NCBI GenBank assembly: GCA_963794655.1
Contig: CAWCEV010000006.1
Span: 2,418,001 to 2,482,000, forward strand
Reading direction: 5' to 3'
Length of the DNA stretch: 64,000 bases
Origin: Roseiarcus sp963794655
GTDB taxonomy: Bacteria; Pseudomonadota; Alphaproteobacteria; Rhizobiales; Beijerinckiaceae
A model generated the notes under the pieces. That model was not told the DNA's origin. It saw only the letters and a list, made by a program, of their open reading frames with translations, and did no database searches. Positions 36,300 to 46,952 of this stretch are shown here, piece after piece. Position 1 is the first letter of the stretch. The number at the start of each line of letters is the position of its first letter. A program made the position numbers and the translations under genes.

Positions 36300-37598
36300 T
36301 TGAAAGAGGATATCCAACCTACTTTTCTACTTGCAGCAACCACGTGGTGGCCGCTTTCCGCGCGGCTCGCAGGTGAGCTCCTGCAACAGAGTTGCAGGGT
36401 CGAGGCTCTCTGCCCCCCGGGACATCCGCTGCATCACGTAAGAGGTATTCGGCGTTATCACCATTACAGCCGGATTAGCTCACTTAGAGCTCTACAGAAA
36501 GCAATCGTTGCGACGCGTCCAAAGCTAGTTATTCCTTGCGACGACGGAGTCGTGTGGCAACTGCACCAGCTATATCAAGAGCAGCCTGACCTGCGACCGC
36601 TCATTGCGCGTTCCCTGGGAGCTGCGAAACATTTTGAAGTGGTCGCCAGCCGCGAGCGTCTCCAGGAGATTGCGCAGGAACTGCACATCCGAGTGCCCCA
36701 CACGAACCGCGCGGCATCCGCAGTCGATCTGCGCCCGTGGTTTCGGCGGGCGGGAGCCAAGGCCGTGCTCAAGCGGGACGGGACCTGGGGCGGAAATGGA
36801 GTGCGGGTGGTGAGCTCGCTCGGCGAAGCCGAACAAGAATTGACTGGCATGTTGCGGCCAATGCGGTGGTCCTTTGTGTGCAAGCGCATGGTGGTCGATC
36901 GTGACCCGTTGGCATTATGGAATAAGAAGCACGAAAGCCCAAGGGTGACGGTGCAGGAGTTCATTCCCGGCCGGCCGGCGAACCTTATGATGGCCTGCAG
37001 CAACGGGCAAGTGTTGGGTGCGGTGATGGTCGAGGTCTTGTGGTCGCAAGGGGCGACTGGTGCGGCGATGGTGGTTCGGTTGATCGACCATAGTGAAATG
37101 GCGCAGGCAGCATGCAAATTGGCTAAGCGGCTGGAACTATCGGGATTTCATGGCCTGGACTTCGTCCTTGAAGCCGATTCAGGAGCAGCCTACCTGATCG
37201 AATTGAATCCACGCTGCACTCAGCTTGGACACCTGTCGATCGCAAGGCAAGGTAGTCTTGCCGGCTTGTTGTGCAGGAAGTTGGGCGTGCCTTCGCTGCC
37301 CAGCCCGCCCCGAAAGCAAAACATCGCCCTGACCCCTGGTGAGACGATCGCCTTCTTTCCCAAAGCCTTCGTCAATCCGACGTTCGGCTATCAGGGCGAG
37401 GGGTACCAGGACTTGCCACGCGACCAGCCGGAGCTGATGCGCGAACTAATGAAAGAAGATTGGCCAGACCGGCAGTGGCCCGCACGGCTGTACCATTTCG
37501 TTCGCCCACGAACGACATTGGCGCCGACAGGCTTTCATGATATAGGCGCCCTTGATAAGTCACACGTTTGCGCGGGTTGCGCGGATGACGCGGAATAG
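36300..37598 (+). CDS. ATP-grasp ligase-like protein
   Basis: 432 residues from TTG 36300; no ATG is near and homology appears to start at once. The N-terminal third is a Rossmann-like pre-ATP-grasp domain (LLAATTWWPLSARLA, then VIPCDDGVVW). The ATP-binding core includes AVLKRDGTWGGNGVRVV, VQEFIPGRPAN and the magnesium-binding LIELNPRCTQLGH. Such enzymes activate a carboxylate as acyl phosphate and join it to an amine or thiol. Its place between the two NRPS regions suggests an amide-forming tailoring step, but no substrate can be read. It ends 71 bp from the convergent second NRPS gene. Confidence 0.88.
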   Translation: MKEDIQPTFLLAATTWWPLSARLAGELLQQSCRVEALCPPGHPLHHVRGIRRYHHYSRISSLRALQKAIVATRPKLVIPCDDGVVWQLHQLYQEQPDLRPLIARSLGAAKHFEVVASRERLQEIAQELHIRVPHTNRAASAVDLRPWFRRAGAKAVLKRDGTWGGNGVRVVSSLGEAEQELTGMLRPMRWSFVCKRMVVDRDPLALWNKKHESPRVTVQEFIPGRPANLMMACSNGQVLGAVMVEVLWSQGATGAAMVVRLIDHSEMAQAACKLAKRLELSGFHGLDFVLEADSGAAYLIELNPRCTQLGHLSIARQGSLAGLLCRKLGVPSLPSPPRKQNIALTPGETIAFFPKAFVNPTFGYQGEGYQDLPRDQPELMRELMKEDWPDRQWPARLYHFVRPRTTLAPTGFHDIGALDKSHVCAGCADDAE

Positions 37599-37669
37599 CT
37601 ACCTCATAATCACTGAGGAAGTCATTCCGGTTCCGTACGCCTTGCAAAAGATACCTGGGGCGAACTATC

Positions 37670-40600
37670 TTACTCGGCCAGTTGAAGAAACTGGCACAGA
37701 CGCCTGCTAAAAGACTCAACGTGGGGTTTCCGAAACATGGATTCGTGGTCTCCGGGAACGAATACCACCTCGACTCCATCGTCCGCAATCTCTTTCCAGC
37801 CGAGTGTTTCGTCACTCTCGGGTAGCTGCGGAACATCCGTGGCGCGGAACAAGATAACCCGGCCTGGGTATCGAGCCGGGACGTAGTTCTGCAAGGCGCC
37901 TGCACGAGCCCAAGTGTTCTTGAATAGGGCCTGGGGCACAGAAAATCCCAGGACCCGTTGCAAGCTCATTAGCGATGGGCGATGGCGTGTAAAGAGCGAC
38001 TCGAGCATGGTTTCCCAGCTGTGCTGCAGAGCATTGCGGACATATTCAATCTTGCGACGTATAGAGCCAGCACGCAGCCGCCGGAAATGGAACTTCATTC
38101 TTGCGCGCAGCCTGGTCAACCTCTTACCGCGAAGGAGAGGACGGTATCCGGGTCCCTCTGCGTCGAGGAGAGCGACCAGTCCGACCGGGTGATCGATCTC
38201 ACGAAGTTGACGGGCAATTTCGACAGTCATCGATCCTGCGGCGCACCAGCCGGTCAGCAATAATGGGCCTTGCGGATAGACTTTCAAAATCTCCTTCACG
38301 TAAATCGCAGCGCGATCCTGGATAGTTTGTCCTTGTTCATCGGTCAGTTCGCGCAGCCCATATACAGGCCGATTCGGCTCGACTACATGAGGCAGCACGC
38401 CATAGAGCAGATACGAATGGATAACGAATAACGGGGCCATTCCGCCCCGAGGACGGATCGGGACGATCAGGGACACTGGCCGCGCAAGGTCAATCATTTC
38501 GGCCAGTGCTTTGACGGTCGGAGCGTCAAACAGAAGACTGATGGGAAGACTTAGATTCAGAGTGTGATTGATCCGGTCGAATAGCCTGACGGTTAACAGG
38601 GAATAACCGCCGTAATCGAAAAAGCTGTCGGTCGTCCCAAAGTCGGCCGTGCTGAGGATGTCGCGAAAGATGATGAGAAGCTTGGCCTCCAAAGGCGTCT
38701 GCGGCTCCACTCCGTCTGGCTGGTGATAGGCGCTGATACCGGACGATGCGGAGGCGAGCAGAGTCCTGCGGTCAATTTTTCCGCTCGCAGTAAGCGGCAT
38801 CTCGTCTAACAACACGAAACGGCTGGGCACCATGTAGGCAGGCAGCAAACCGGAGACGTGGTCACGCAGTTGCCGCAGGTCGAACTGCTCATTGGCGGCG
38901 GCACAGTAGGCAATGAGATAGGGTTCGCCGGATTCGTTTTCGCGCAGCGCAGCAACCGCATTCTCAACCCCGGCAACAGTCCGCAGAGCAGACTCAATCT
39001 CGCCCAATTCGATGCGGTAGCCGCGTAGCTTTACCTGGTGGTCGCGTCGCCCGAAAAATTCAAATTCGTTGCCATTAATAAGCCGGACAAGGTCGCCCGA
39101 CTTGAACATACGGGAGCCCGGCATTTGCGTATAGGGATCACGCGAAAAGGCGTGCCGCAAATCCTGGGAAGGGTCCACATAACCGGAACTGACGCCTATA
39201 CCTCCGATGTAAAGCTCGCCGGGCACTCCAGGCGGAAGGAGGCGGCCGATGTCGTCCAGGACATAGAACTTGGTATTTGCGATCGGTGGACCGATAGGCA
39301 CCAGGTCGGGCTGAGGGTGAATTTGCAAGACACCGGAGTAGATGGTGGTTTCTGTAGGTCCATAACAATTCCAAAGCTCTCCACCAAGGCGTGAGCAACC
39401 GGTTCGCCAGATCACGTGGCAGGGCTTCGCCTCCGGATATCATCTTGAGGTCGCGCTTCCCTTGCCAATCGGCGGAGGCGAGCAACCGCCAGGTGGCCGG
39501 CGTGGCCTGCAGCACGGTAATACCAAATTTGTCGAGCAGGCCGGCGAGGCGCGAAGGGTCAGCCCCAGCGAGCCGATCGGCAACTACCAGCGTTCCTCCC
39601 GCTACCAAGGGCAGAAACATGTCCATGGTGGCGATATCGAAAGAAATCGGCGAGACAGCGAGCATGCGATCGGCTGAACTGAAGCCGGGTGCCCGCATTA
39701 TCGATTCGAGTAGATTGGCGAGCGAACGATGTGTAATCATCACTCCCTTTGGCTTGCCGGTCGTGCCAGAGGTGTAGATGATGTAGGCCTGATGGTCGGC
39801 AGTGACGCCTGAAGGCTCTAACTCAATGACAGACGGGAGGTCGGCAATATCGTCCGGAAAGATAAGAGGGATCGCATCGGTCCCGCGCAGCTGCGGGAAT
39901 GAGCGGTCAACAATCATCGCTGCCGGCCGGGATTCCTCAAGAATGGATGCCAGCCGCTGGGGCGAGTCCTGCTGATCGAGTGGGACGTAACAGGAACCGG
40001 ACTTCAGGATACCGAGCAGTGCGACCGGTAGCTGGACAGACCGTTCCAGGCTGATTGCTACAGGCCGGTCGGGCCCGGCTCCCAGCGCCCGCAAACGACG
40101 GGCGATCGCATGGCTACGATCATGGAGCTGTCGATAGGTCAAAGATTGCGATTCCGAAACAATCGCGATCGCATCAGGAGTCCGTTCGGCCTGGCAAGTC
40201 ACGAGGTCGTGAACGCAGGCGTTATTTGGGCGGACCACTTCTGTATGGTTCAAAGCCAGGTAGAATTCCTCGGCTTCGGCTGGGTCCAGCAGGGGTAACA
40301 ATTTCCAAGGGGAGTCGGGCGCATCGGCCACTGCTGCCAGCAGCCGGTCGAAATAGCGCAGCCAAAGTTGCAGGAGAGACCGGCCCCACAAGCTGGTTGA
40401 ACTGACAAGTTGAATCTGACATCCGTCCTGGCCGTCCTCGTCTAAGAGGTGTACGGCCAACCGCAGTCCGTCGGGCGGAAAACCGGGATATGAGAGTTCT
40501 CGCGCGCTGAATGCGTACTCCACGGCGCAAGGCTGGTCTGGGGAAAAGCTTTGACTGGGGGTAGCCGCAAGCAGCGAGCGGAACGATACCTCATCGTCAA

Positions 40601-40958
40601 ACTGGAAGGTCATAATCATTCGATCGCCGACAATATTTCGTAGTCTTACCCTCTCCTGACCCGCGAGGCGCGCCAGTAAGATAGCAAAGGCGATCATGAA
40701 GAATGTCTCACAGTCCGTTCCCAGAGAGGCGGCACCCCGGGAGAGGAGATCCATGCGAGCGCTGTTGATTTCGAGGGTGGCCACGGCCAGCGGGCCGGTC
40801 GCTGTGCTGGACTTACGATCTGCGGGTAAACAGCGGAGCAGGTCGTCTTCAGGGCGTACTCTGTCGTCCGCCACAATAGACATTCCTGCACGCGCCATTG
40901 CGGGACCAACAGAACCGTCGACGGGGGGCGACAGGCGAGTACCGGACAAACTCATCAT
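37670..40958 (-). CDS. NRPS partial C-A-T-TE protein, interrupted by one frameshift
   Basis: The gene starts at ATG 40958 (AAGG 7 nt upstream) and would encode about 1095 residues if one base near 39388-39391 were removed. Upstream of that point the frame reads through SGGEALPRDLANRLLT; downstream the A domain resumes at GGELWNCYGPTETT. Residues 1-235 resemble only the C-terminal part of a condensation domain, with no HHxxxDG. The A domain has YTSGTTGKPKG, FDIATMD and the catalytic SGKIDRR lysine; the pocket reads D-I-M-Q-I-G-C-I-Y, a non-standard code. T domain FFDYGGYSLL. TE elbow GWCAAG with Cys and GDHESMF His. One base error or a real lesion explains the break. It shares the A-T-TE design with the NRPS at 28884-31520. 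Confidence 0.9.
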
Positions 40959-42300
40959 CGAAGAGCCTTACGTTTTACAAACAAGATCGCGGTCGTCGTG
41001 CACTGGGTCTAGAGTCAGAATTAGCAGGCGTTAAAGACCAGAAAGCAAAGACGGCTCGATAGAAAACAGCGGGAGCTGGATAGCGAGCCGCAGAAAAGTA
41101 CACTATTTTGAAGCAAGACCCAATGGCACTTGGCAGAGATCCGGTCTAGGCATCTATACGTGATCTCATCTACCTGACCGGGCAGTTTTGAATCGTCTCA
41201 GCTCCACTCTCGGAAATGTTGATTGGTGGTTGCGTACAGTCTATTACAGTTTTTTCCAGCCTCACTTGATTCCGGATGTAGACGTTATTATGTTGTGGAA
41301 AAGACGTACGAAACTACCCGCACCGTCGAGCAGGATGAATTAAGCATTTGGAATTCGCGTCTGATTAGGCCGAGGCCCTCCACCGACCATCCGAGTATCC
41401 CCTCGAAATCATGTGCAAGCTTGAGTTTCTTCACGGCCTGAGCAAACCGCGAAGAGCAACCTGCTCTCACTACCGGAGATGGGCGCCCCCCCATTCTTCC
41501 GGAGGCACTCTGCGATCCCTCGGTTCGGCTTTTTACGCGATGGTTCTCAAGAAATCCCTCGGCAGGAACCCGCACGCATGCCGGACCCGTTGCGTCGGGA
41601 TCGACCAGGCCCCGGCGGTGGCTGGAAGGGCCACACGCTTCGTTGCCTGCAGAATGGTCAAACCAGCTTTTTGGGACACCCCCTCGAAGCCCTACACACT
41701 GTTCAACACTACTCAAGAGGCCGATCTACGCGTGAATCCTCCGCGAAACGGACGTACGCACGACCCAAATACCACTCCAGGTGTCAGCTCCGGATCGTTT
41801 CCAAGTTACTCGCGTCTTTTACGAAATTATTTCCACTTATCCCACTTCATGCGCGGGTCGCAGTTGGTGCGATCAAACGAGATAGGTATGCGCGAAGGTA
41901 ACTGCATTCCAGCCAGAGGCCTGATTACCAGAAAGAGCTAGCATTTAGATGATTCGCAGATACACTCTAAAAATATCTTCAAAGAGTAATTAGACATTGC
42001 GGTAGGGCTTGCTATCAGCTTTTCTTCTTTGGCAAATACGCTATATTTTTTTCGCACAATGTTCGGCACTACTCTCTCAAGTAGCTGCTGAAGAACATGA
42101 CTAATTAGCTCACGGTCAAGGCCCTTGACATCCTCCAGAGTTCGCCCAAGGCCTTCTCGTGTTGATCATCTTCGTTAGCTCGGCAGATTAGCCGCCTAGC
42201 TAACGACGAGAGCTCTGGTCGCAGGATGGCCTGCGACTTAACCGTCGATGCTCATAGTTGGGAGCAAGGGTGTCTACCTCCGCTCTGCAGAAAGACTTCC
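40959..42300. other. 1.3-kb stretch without a recognisable gene
   Basis: This gap separates the PKS/NRPS cluster from the exopolysaccharide genes. Several frames up to 176 codons are open on both strands at 41.3-41.95 kb, but they overlap one another, lack good ribosome sites and match no family I know. The part after 41.95 kb is A/T-rich and probably holds the promoter of the sugar transferase gene. Decayed coding sequence is possible. Confidence 0.55.
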
Positions 42301-43815
42301 ATGGCTGCGCCAGACTCACTTTCTGATTCGATCAGACCGGCATATAGCGGCCCTGCGCACTTCGGAGCAGAAGCTGCCCGGCACAGGTCGCCGAGTAAAG
42401 CAGCGCTAAAGACCTGCGTGATGATGGCAGGCGACCTTGCGGCTGCCCTTTTCGCCTTTTCGCTCGCATCCATCTTTCGCTTTGATCTCTCCCCGTCTGA
42501 TTGGCTTCATGGATATCCGGGCCTTACGACGGGACATCATCTTCCGCTCGACCCCGGATATCTTTTATTCTTTTTGGCGACACTTTTAATCATCAACCGT
42601 CGAGATGGCCTTTATGGCCCGCTCCAAGCTCACGCATCTCTTCACGAGCAGCGCAAGACGGTCCAGGCTTGCTTTGGCGCCGGTCTACTGCTATGTGGCA
42701 GCCTGTATATGTTTCACAACAACACCGTCTCGCGAGGATTCGCCGCGTGGTTTATCACACTGACCAGTGTGTTTCTATGCCTGCTCCGAGCGTTCTGGCG
42801 GTGGTCGCTTTATCGCAATTACGATCGCGGCATTGACACTCGGAATGTGCTCATACTCGGTGCAAATCATATGGGCAACGCGGTGCGCAAGCAGCTTCAG
42901 CGAAGCGGCCATCTTGGACGGGTGTTCAAAGGTTTCATCAAGACAACGGAGAATGCGTCCCTCGTGGAAGCTCGCGAGTTCGTGTTGGGAGACTTAAACC
43001 AACTGCCTTCGATCGCCAGACTGCACTTTGTAGATGAGATCATCATCACAGAGCGGTGCGACCCTGAGGTCGTATTAAGCCTGGTCGGCATGGCGCGGCA
43101 ACTAGACATCGAGATGCTGGTGGTTCCGGGGTTTTACGAGGAGATTACACCGGAGGCCCCGGTCGAGTACGTGGGCAATTTCCCCGTAGTGGCTTTGCAC
43201 CGGCGAAACGACAGGGTCATCAGTGGACTTCTTAAGAGAGCATGGGACATTGCGCTCTCCTCCTTCCTTCTTATTTGGCTGTTACCCACACTGCTAATTA
43301 TTGCCGTCGTCATCAAGCTCGATTCGCCTGGGCCGGTGTTTTATGTGTCCCAGCGCATTGGGAAAAAGGGGCGCGTCTTTGATTGTTTCAAATTCAGAAC
43401 GATGGTCGCTAATGCCGAGCAACTCAAGCATAAGTTGGCTGGCCTGAACGAGCGAGATGGATTGCTCTTCAAGATCAAGAATGACCCCCGGGTAACGGCC
43501 GCAGGCCGTATTCTTCGTAAGTTCAGCCTGGACGAGCTGCCTCAACTCTACAATGTGTTTCTCGGTGACATGAGCCTGGTTGGACCCCGCCCACCCCTGG
43601 CAAGCGAGGTCGGACAATACGAACTGGAGCACTTTCGACGCCTCGAGGTTTTGCCGGGCATCACGGGCCTTTGGCAGGTTAGAGCGCGGCAAGATCCCTC
43701 ATTCAGCCGTTATCTGGCCCTCGATCTTGCCTACGTGGAAAATTGGAGCTTTTGGCTGGATTTGAAGATTCTGATTAAGACCGCCGAGGTGGTGGCTCGG
43801 GGCACTGGTTGCTGA
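42301..43815 (+). CDS. Polyprenyl-phosphate sugar-1-phosphate transferase starting exopolysaccharide synthesis
   Basis: 504 residues from ATG 42301 (an upstream ATG at 42226 adds 25 residues). Four or more N-terminal membrane helices are followed by a CoA-binding-like Rossmann domain (NVLILGANHMGNAVRKQL) and a further helix (about 310-335, LLIWLLPTLLIIAVVI). The C-terminal bacterial sugar transferase domain shows DSPGPVFYVSQRIGKKG, FKFRTM, RKFSLDELPQL, SLVGPRPP and PGITGLWQV. It transfers a sugar-1-phosphate from a nucleotide sugar to undecaprenyl phosphate in the inner membrane, the WcaJ/EpsE-type first step. It begins the exopolysaccharide region and ends 17 bp from a convergent GT2 gene. 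Confidence 0.95.
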   Translation: MAAPDSLSDSIRPAYSGPAHFGAEAARHRSPSKAALKTCVMMAGDLAAALFAFSLASIFRFDLSPSDWLHGYPGLTTGHHLPLDPGYLLFFLATLLIINRRDGLYGPLQAHASLHEQRKTVQACFGAGLLLCGSLYMFHNNTVSRGFAAWFITLTSVFLCLLRAFWRWSLYRNYDRGIDTRNVLILGANHMGNAVRKQLQRSGHLGRVFKGFIKTTENASLVEAREFVLGDLNQLPSIARLHFVDEIIITERCDPEVVLSLVGMARQLDIEMLVVPGFYEEITPEAPVEYVGNFPVVALHRRNDRVISGLLKRAWDIALSSFLLIWLLPTLLIIAVVIKLDSPGPVFYVSQRIGKKGRVFDCFKFRTMVANAEQLKHKLAGLNERDGLLFKIKNDPRVTAAGRILRKFSLDELPQLYNVFLGDMSLVGPRPPLASEVGQYELEHFRRLEVLPGITGLWQVRARQDPSFSRYLALDLAYVENWSFWLDLKILIKTAEVVARGTGC

Positions 43816-43832
43816 TAGAGAGCATTGCAGAA

Positions 43833-44870
43833 CTAAGGGGTGGCGGACACACTGGTGGAAGCATCCGTCTCCTCCTTGTATTCGATAATCCTTCCCTGTT
43901 TTCCCGAGCGTCGGCCGCGCCGATACTGAATCTGACCAAATAAGACCGGCACATGCTGCAAGTGGGAGTGGATACCATAAAGCAGGAGCAAGAGCTTCTG
44001 CCCCGGAGCCCTGTAACGGGCCTTCGAGGCTGACCGAACCGAAAACGCCGCCAGCACCGCGATCCAGACAAGAATCCCCCAGCCTCTGAACACCGCCGCC
44101 AAAGCTAAACCAGTGCATCCCCAGGCCATCCAGGCGGTGCCCCGAATGATATTTCTCCTGCTTTCTCCCCGCCACATGGGATCGCTACTTCGGCCGAAGC
44201 GGTCAGACATCTCGGCATAGGCATATCCCGCGCGAACAGCCCGGCGCCAATATTGACGGAATCGCGTCATATTGAAATCGTGCAGGGTCATGGGAGTATC
44301 AATATGCAAGATGAGGTAACCTCGGGCACGAAGGCGGCGCCCCAACTCCGGCTCTTCACCGGCAATCAAATCGGGATCGTAGCCTCCGGTTTCAACCAAA
44401 GCACTGCGCCGCATCATGACGTCGCCGCCAAAGTACTCGGTGATACCGGGAAGATATATCCAGTCGAGGTCGAGCACACGGTTGTAAAGGGTACGTTCAG
44501 GATGGAGTTCCCTGCGATGCCCCCAGACAGCCGCTATGCGCGGATCGGACTGAAGGGCTACAATCGCGGCCTGTGGGAACCCCGGATTGAGAATAGTATC
44601 CCCATCCAGGAAAAGAACATATTCACCGTGAGTCCGGCGCCAACCCGCATTGCGACCGCGAGCAGCTGTCTGGCCTTGTCCACTCAGAACAACTACCTGG
44701 GCGTTAGATCTCCTGGCGTTTTCGGGACTTCCATCGGTCGATGCGGAATCAACATAAATAACTTCTATCTCAGACGCACCATCAAATTCGCTGATCGATT
44801 GCAGGCAACGGGTCAGCCGTGCGCCCTCATTCCGGCCAATGACCACTACGGACAGTGCCGGAGTTAACAT
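43833..44870 (-). CDS. Family 2 glycosyltransferase with membrane segment
   Basis: 345 residues. The GT-A fold is clear: SVVVIGRNEGARL at the N-terminus, YVDSASTDGS, GRNAGWRRTHGEYVLFLDGDT with the DxD metal site, and GEEPELGRRLRARGY as the acceptor or base region. Hydrophobic stretches near 245-280 predict one or two membrane helices. It probably adds a sugar to the lipid-linked repeat unit on the cytoplasmic face. ATG 44870 overlaps the stop of the acetyltransferase gene by 7 bp, so the two are a coupled operon. Confidence 0.94.
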   Translation of the reverse strand: MLTPALSVVVIGRNEGARLTRCLQSISEFDGASEIEVIYVDSASTDGSPENARRSNAQVVVLSGQGQTAARGRNAGWRRTHGEYVLFLDGDTILNPGFPQAAIVALQSDPRIAAVWGHRRELHPERTLYNRVLDLDWIYLPGITEYFGGDVMMRRSALVETGGYDPDLIAGEEPELGRRLRARGYLILHIDTPMTLHDFNMTRFRQYWRRAVRAGYAYAEMSDRFGRSSDPMWRGESRRNIIRGTAWMAWGCTGLALAAVFRGWGILVWIAVLAAFSVRSASKARYRAPGQKLLLLLYGIHSHLQHVPVLFGQIQYRRGRRSGKQGRIIEYKEETDASTSVSATP

Positions 44871-45424
44871 CGAGCCGTCGTCTCAGTGCCCACAAGCTGC
44901 GGAGAGCTGCGTTCGCCCTCCTTGCGCTTCGCGGGGATGATGCGAGCCGGAATACCCACCGCAATGGAGTTCGATGGCACATCGTGGAGAACAACAGCGT
45001 TGGCCCCAATGGCGACATCATTGCCTATCCGTATTGCGCCGAGCAGCTTGGCTCCCGAACCAATGTCAACGCGATCACCGATCACCGGTGAACCTCGCTT
45101 GCCCGTGTTCCGCAAGCCAACTGTCACTCCGTTTCGAATGATGCAATCTTCCCCGAATACTGCGTCCCCACTAATAACAATTCCTCCAAAATGATCGATG
45201 CGGAACCGCCGGCCCACGATCGCTTCACAGGGAAGATCGATGCCGGTCAGTATTTCCGATAGAGTCTTGAGAAGCCTGTAGGCAAAAGAAAACGGCGCTC
45301 TTAGCCAACGGCTTCGGATGGTGTACCGCCATCGGCCGAAACGGTAGACAAACATGACCCATAAGCCCTGGGAAAGCAGTCTCCCGTCATAGGTGCACAA
45401 ATCTTCTCGTAGATTATCGAACAT
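44864..45424 (-). CDS. Serine-acetyltransferase-like hexapeptide acyltransferase
   Basis: 186 residues from ATG 45424 (TGAGG upstream). The C-terminal half has hexapeptide repeats of the left-handed beta helix (HFGGIVISGDAVFGEDCIIRNGVTVG, then GSGAKLLGAIRIGNDVAIGANAVV), with the catalytic His in the DHFGG region. The N-terminus is short compared with CysE, so it fits the polysaccharide O-acetyltransferase group (WcaB-like) better than cysteine synthesis. It is coupled to the following GT2 gene and so probably acetylates the exopolysaccharide. Confidence 0.9.
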   Translation of the reverse strand: MFDNLREDLCTYDGRLLSQGLWVMFVYRFGRWRYTIRSRWLRAPFSFAYRLLKTLSEILTGIDLPCEAIVGRRFRIDHFGGIVISGDAVFGEDCIIRNGVTVGLRNTGKRGSPVIGDRVDIGSGAKLLGAIRIGNDVAIGANAVVLHDVPSNSIAVGIPARIIPAKRKEGERSSPQLVGTETTARC

Positions 45425-45484
45425 AGCCTCAACTCAAACCGACATTATGCGATAAGTGAGAACGGTCGGCTCCAGGAGGCCCGG

Positions 45485-46952
45485 TTAAGCACTTATTTCC
45501 GGCCGCTTGGTTTTGCTCTCCACGATGCCATGCTTTTGTAACTTGTATAGCAGCGCCTTATAGTCGAGCTTTAGTTGTATTGCGGCTTGACGTCTGTTCC
45601 AACGGACCGCCTCTAGCGTTTCCAGCAAAAGCTTCGACTCTGCCGTGCGGGAACTTTCGGCGAAGTGATCAAAACTTACTCGCCCGGTGTTCAAGGGCGT
45701 GCGGGCGACACTCGGCGTTCTTGCGATCTCAAGGCGATGCTTGGGTGAGCTATCCGCCCTGAGACAACTCAGAGGCGAGCAGGTTGGCGTCCTGATAGAC
45801 CAAAAAACGCCTCATCACATTTTCAAGTTCGCGAACATTACCCAGGCCACGAATGGGCGAGCATAGCCCGGCGGAGCCCATCTGTTATAGGGGGCGGCGG
45901 CATCCACGGCCGAAATGCCGTAAGAGGAGATATTCTGCCAAAGGAATAATTTCGTCGGGACGATCGCGCAACGGCGGAATGGTAATGTTAATGACACTCA
46001 GGCGATAGTAGAGATCTTCGCGAAAAGAACCATGCGAGATCGCCGATTGCAGATCCCGATGCGTCGCCGCCATGATGCGCACGTTAACGTTAATCGTACG
46101 GCTGCTGCCGAGCGGTTGGACCTGGCCATCCTGCAGCACTTGTAGAAGTTTTGCTTGCAGCCTGGTATCCATGTCGCCAATCTCGTCCAGCAGGATTGTG
46201 CCGTCTTGCGCCAATTCAAATTTTCCCGGTTTATCTACGATGGCACCGGTAAAAGCGCCTTTTTCATAGCCAAATAAGCTCGCTCTCAATGAGTTCTGAA
46301 GGCAGTGCGGCACAATTAAGCTTTAAGAAAGGCTTGCCGACTCGATTAGAGTAGCTCCACAACTTTCGCGCCATCACTTCTTTGCCGGCACCCGTCTCAC
46401 CGTGCAGCAGGACTGGAACATCAGAGAGTCCAACCCTACGCAGAAAATCCTCGTCATAAAGTGAACTGAAGTCGCATTGCCCGCGCAGTATGAACCTGAT
46501 TGGCGAAGTCTCGTGGTTAAAAGAGCCATTCCTCCCGTTGGCGGGGCTACTTCCGTCAACACCGGAGCTTGTTGCTGGCCCGCAACCGAGATTAACTGCA
46601 GGACTGCTGCCTGTGATGCTGCATCGGAAAGTGGTCTGCCGGAGATCCAGGTATGCCTAAGGCTTTGCAGCCGATTCAACGTCTCTTCTGGCGTGTGCCT
46701 GCAGAGGAAGATCAGTAGCGGCAGCCCTGGATACTGTGTTCTGAGGTCGACGAGTAAACCGGCATCGCCTTTGGAAATCGACATCGCGTCCAGCACGATC
46801 GCAAGAGTGCTGACCTCGAGACTGCTTATCAGTGAAACGGCTGCGGCGATCGACTCCACGGGAATAGCCTGAACCCGCTCACCCGCAAGGCTATGCATCA
46901 GCCGCTGATAAGTCTCGGGAGCTTCACTAATCAAGATGATATTTTGGATCAT
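45485..46952 (-). pseudogene. Sigma-54-dependent response regulator, broken by several frameshifts
   Basis: ATG 46952 has AAGAGGGG upstream. A receiver-like domain comes first (about 130 residues). The frame then changes near 46500 to read VLLHGETGAGKEVMARKLW (Walker A), changes again near 46270 at ESEL-FGYEKGAFTGA (the sigma-54-contacting GAFTGA motif), and continues with ILLDEIGDMD and EDLYYRLSV. A further break near 45890 precedes LGNVRELENVMRRF, and an in-frame stop separates the Fis-type helix-turn-helix (RRQAAIQLKLDYKALLYKLQ) ending at 45485. As written no full protein is made. Intact, it would activate sigma-54 promoters; one lies at 47345. This may be decay or poor sequence. It resembles the PrsR-type regulators of exosortase-linked exopolysaccharide loci. 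Confidence 0.85.

Noticed and set aside
41411..41941. Plus-strand 176-codon frame in the cluster gap
   Set aside because: No Shine-Dalgarno site, overlapping alternatives in other frames, no recognisable domain.
44864..45424. Cysteine-synthesis serine acetyltransferase (CysE)
   Set aside because: The N-terminal region is short and the gene is coupled to a GT2 in an exopolysaccharide locus, so polysaccharide acetylation is more likely.
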